Assembly: GCA_002839435.1 (NCBI GenBank)
Contig: PGYA01000037.1
Span: forward strand, 1-42,426
Source of the DNA: Candidatus Riflebacteria bacterium HGW-Riflebacteria-2
GTDB lineage: Bacteria > Muiribacteriota > Ozemobacteria > Ozemobacterales > Ozemobacteraceae
DNA: 42,426 nucleotides
Direction: 5' to 3'
Within the stretch, counting starts at the first letter, position 1, and the number at the start of each line of letters is the position of its first letter. A program made the translations under genes and the position numbers. The notes under the pieces are model-generated. The model saw only the letters and a list, made by a program, of their open reading frames with translations, was not told the origin of the DNA and made no database searches. Positions 40,761-42,426 of this stretch are shown here, one piece after another.

Positions 40761-41137
40761 CAGTAACGTTTAACAGGTGCTTTTTTAGGCGGCGGCGGAT
40801 CTTCGAAATCGTCGTCAAGATTCGGCAAAGGCCGCTTTTCAGGTAGTGGAGCATCTGTGTCCGGTCTTCTTCCTCTGGGAGGAGCTGCCGACCGGTTATA
40901 TGGTCTGCGATCTCCCATGGGGGGGCGCAACAACGGCAGGGCGCTGATATAAATAATTGATGACTTGTAGACAATTTCAACCTTGTCTTTGAAAGAGAGT
41001 GAAATTGAGAATTGATCGTAAGCCTGGAGTTTCCCACGCAAAACCGTTCCGGTTTCGAGTATTACCTCGACCTTCATGTGTTTTTTGCGGGCCTGTGACA
41101 AAAACTGATTCTGAACCTGTGATTTGTATTGAGACAT
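40760..41137 (-). CDS. hfq: Hfq-like RNA chaperone with acidic proline-rich tail
   Basis: A 125-residue protein. Residues 8-68 fit the Sm fold of Hfq: NQFLSQARKKHMKVEVILETGTVLRGKLQAYDQFSISL (Sm1) and the Sm2 segment VEIVYKSSIIYIS, where E. coli has VYKHAIST. The pore histidine of YKHA is replaced by serine (S59). Hfq hexamers pair small RNAs with mRNAs. The C-terminal 55 residues are unusual, rich in Pro, Arg and Asp (DDDFEDPPPP). ATG at 41137 follows AGGAG; a TTG at 41143 is less likely. Confidence 0.88.
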   Translation of the reverse strand: MSQYKSQVQNQFLSQARKKHMKVEVILETGTVLRGKLQAYDQFSISLSFKDKVEIVYKSSIIYISALPLLRPPMGDRRPYNRSAAPPRGRRPDTDAPLPEKRPLPNLDDDFEDPPPPKKAPVKRY

Positions 41138-41211
41138 TCTCAATCTCCTGAGGGTTTGTAATCCAGCCCCATGTTAACTGTTTTCGGCCAAAATTACAAC
41201 CGCGGAATTTA

Positions 41212-41898
41212 TTATCCTGCGATGGCTTTGGTCTTGGTCTGCAGATCCTGTAGCAGACCGTCTATCTTTTTTGCTTCCTGGGCGGAATCTTCTGCGAGCT
41301 TTTTCATTTCGGCTGCTACAACAGAGAATGCCCGGCCGGCTTCGCCAACGCGGGCTGCTTCAATCGAGGCATTGAGCGACAGGAGGTTGCTTTTGCGCGC
41401 TATTTTTGTGATAACCCGGATAACGTCTTCCATTTTATTGGTAGAGGCTTCGAGATCCTTGAGATGGATATTGGTTGCACGCAGGCGCTCGGTCGTGAGC
41501 TTGAGAATCTGAAACGCGATTTCTGGCACGTTCGCCAGCAGGTTGCGAAAGTCATCCTTAGTTAGAATCAGGAATGCGGTATCTTGAATTGTGGCTACCG
41601 ATGCCGATCTCGGCTGTTCGTCGATAATCGCCATGTCGCCGATGACCGCGCCTTTGCCGAGCGCTACCAGCACAGAATCCATGCCGGCGCTGTTACGTTT
41701 GAGAATGTTTACTTTGCCGCTCTTAACTATGTATAGGGCATCGCCTTTATCGCCTTCCTTGAAGACCATGGTTTTGGCTGGAAACACCTGTTCAATCGTG
41801 ACCGCCGCAAGGTCGAGCAGCGCCTTTTCAGACAGGCTTTTGAACAGCCCGACCTGCTGGAGAAATTGAATTTTTTCAATACTGGATTCGGAGGCCAT
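41212..41898 (-). CDS. Cyclic-nucleotide-binding domain fused to a chemoreceptor signalling tip
   Basis: A 228-residue soluble protein. A Crp-like cNMP-binding domain (about 10-125) has the phosphate cassette [15 protein letters not shown] with Arg97 and Ser98, suggesting real cyclic nucleotide binding. From about 150 follows a helix with [35 protein letters not shown], which is the signalling tip of methyl-accepting chemotaxis proteins, normally at the far end of a long coiled coil. Here it stands without transmembrane, HAMP or adaptation regions. It could bind CheW/CheA in a cAMP- or cGMP-dependent way, or act as a decoy. It lies upstream of the Hfq gene, 74 bases apart. Confidence 0.9.
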   Translation of the reverse strand: MASESSIEKIQFLQQVGLFKSLSEKALLDLAAVTIEQVFPAKTMVFKEGDKGDALYIVKSGKVNILKRNSAGMDSVLVALGKGAVIGDMAIIDEQPRSASVATIQDTAFLILTKDDFRNLLANVPEIAFQILKLTTERLRATNIHLKDLEASTNKMEDVIRVITKIARKSNLLSLNASIEAARVGEAGRAFSVVAAEMKKLAEDSAQEAKKIDGLLQDLQTKTKAIAG

Positions 41899-42003
41899 GT
41901 AATCCTTCTATGTGCGGTCAGATGGATATATATCGTAACATCGTTGGAATATTGTGTCAATCGGCGTCTGGCGAAGAATTCATTAGCTTGCTGTAAAATT
42001 CGT

Positions 42004-42426
42004 TTATGTGCTGAAAAAATTATGCCCTGTCTGCAGCACTACTTCGGGGTTACGCTCGTTACATAATGCATGGCGCAGGCGCGCGGCATTCGCATGGCTT
42101 TTCAGATAGCCGAAAAGATGCACCCGGAAAAGAGGCACGGCTGATGGTCCGTGTTCCATTAACATATCGACGAGGTGATGGCGAAAAATTTTCCACTGGA
42201 TTGTTCGGTCGAGATAGAAATCATACCCGAGAAGCTGTGAGAACAGCCAGGGCTTGCCGACACAGCCACGGCCAATCATGAAGCCATCACAGCCGGTCAT
42301 CTCGTATAATTGCCTGACATGCTCTGGTGTTGCAATATCGCCGTTAGCAATAAACGGCACCTGGCCGCAGATTTCCTTGATGCCCTGAAGATGCTGCCAC
42401 TGAGCGGTTCCAGAATACCCCGCCTG
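42004..42426 (-). CDS. tRNA-dihydrouridine synthase, C-terminal part
   Basis: The coding region runs on beyond the right edge; 140 residues are visible. The sequence opens with QAGYSGTAQWQHLQGIKE and continues through FIANGDIATPEHVRQLYE and TGCDGFMIGRGCVGKPWLF, the FMN-phosphate-binding and C-terminal motifs of Dus enzymes (DusB type). The enzyme reduces uridine to dihydrouridine in tRNA with NADPH and FMN. The active-site cysteine lies upstream, outside the window. Stop at 42004-42006. Confidence 0.92.
   Translation of the reverse strand, partial: QAGYSGTAQWQHLQGIKEICGQVPFIANGDIATPEHVRQLYEMTGCDGFMIGRGCVGKPWLFSQLLGYDFYLDRTIQWKIFRHHLVDMLMEHGPSAVPLFRVHLFGYLKSHANAARLRHALCNERNPEVVLQTGHNFFST

Noticed and set aside
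1..42426. CRISPR arrays, insertion sequences, tRNA or rRNA genes, phage genes
   Set aside because: No direct-repeat/spacer pattern, transposase motif, tRNA-like cloverleaf or rRNA segment was seen in the gaps.

Overview
The window is a dense, ordinary-looking bacterial chromosome segment of about 42 kb. It holds 38 protein genes that I accept, two of them cut by the window edges, in runs of co-directional genes with short gaps or start/stop overlaps. I see no rRNA, tRNA, CRISPR array, insertion sequence or prophage gene. The gene set points to an anaerobic, fermenting bacterium with a diderm-type envelope: acetate kinase, butyrate kinase, phosphotransbutyrylase and a 3-hydroxyacyl-CoA dehydrogenase, together with an Hfq-like protein, a periplasmic HtrA protease, a class A PBP and NamZ. 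The unusual abundance of zinc ribbons, PEGA and FHA domains, CpaE-like ATPases and eukaryote-like kinase/phosphatase genes recalls uncultured lineages such as Candidatus Riflebacteria. That placement is inference and was not tested.

Layout. 1-466: 3' end of a membrane-anchored gene. 467-1019: a gene-free stretch with several perfect hairpins. 1020-7614 (+): a LysM protein, a RapA-like SNF2 helicase with an overlapping unknown partner, a small membrane protein, a voltage-gated potassium channel ending in a zinc ribbon, and a sulfatase-modifying-factor-like protein. 7676-9811 (-): hbd-like gene and ackA. 9988-11337 (-): a secreted homologue of the catalytic domain of protein-arginine deiminases. 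11428-21598 (-): butyrate kinase and phosphotransbutyrylase, then a tightly packed run of PocR-domain protein, amidohydrolase, DsbA-like protein, Nudix hydrolase, ABC exporter pair, EamA transporter and a sigma-70 factor with a duplicated seven-cysteine module. 21699-23840 (-): UDP-glucuronate decarboxylase-like gene, hpt, metallo-beta-lactamase-fold gene. 23965-25434 (+): htrA. 25591-26371: two small membrane proteins.

26510-31524 is a signalling locus: an FHA-CpaE-like protein, a membrane Ser/Thr kinase with a PEGA domain, a PP2C phosphatase and, convergently, a cyclic-nucleotide-binding-fold protein fused to a MinD/CpaE ATPase. 31661-34712 (+): a triple-SH3b cell-wall hydrolase and two exported beta-propeller proteins. 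34727-39729: namZ and folC (-), diverging from a class A penicillin-binding protein (+). 39791-42426 (-): a zinc-ribbon membrane protein, an Hfq homologue with an acidic proline-rich tail, a cyclic-nucleotide-binding domain fused to a chemoreceptor signalling tip, and the C-terminal part of a tRNA-dihydrouridine synthase.

The strongest candidates for new biology are the cysteine-module sigma factor, the FHA/kinase/phosphatase/CpaE locus, the cNMP-chemoreceptor-tip fusion and the bacterial protein-arginine deiminase.
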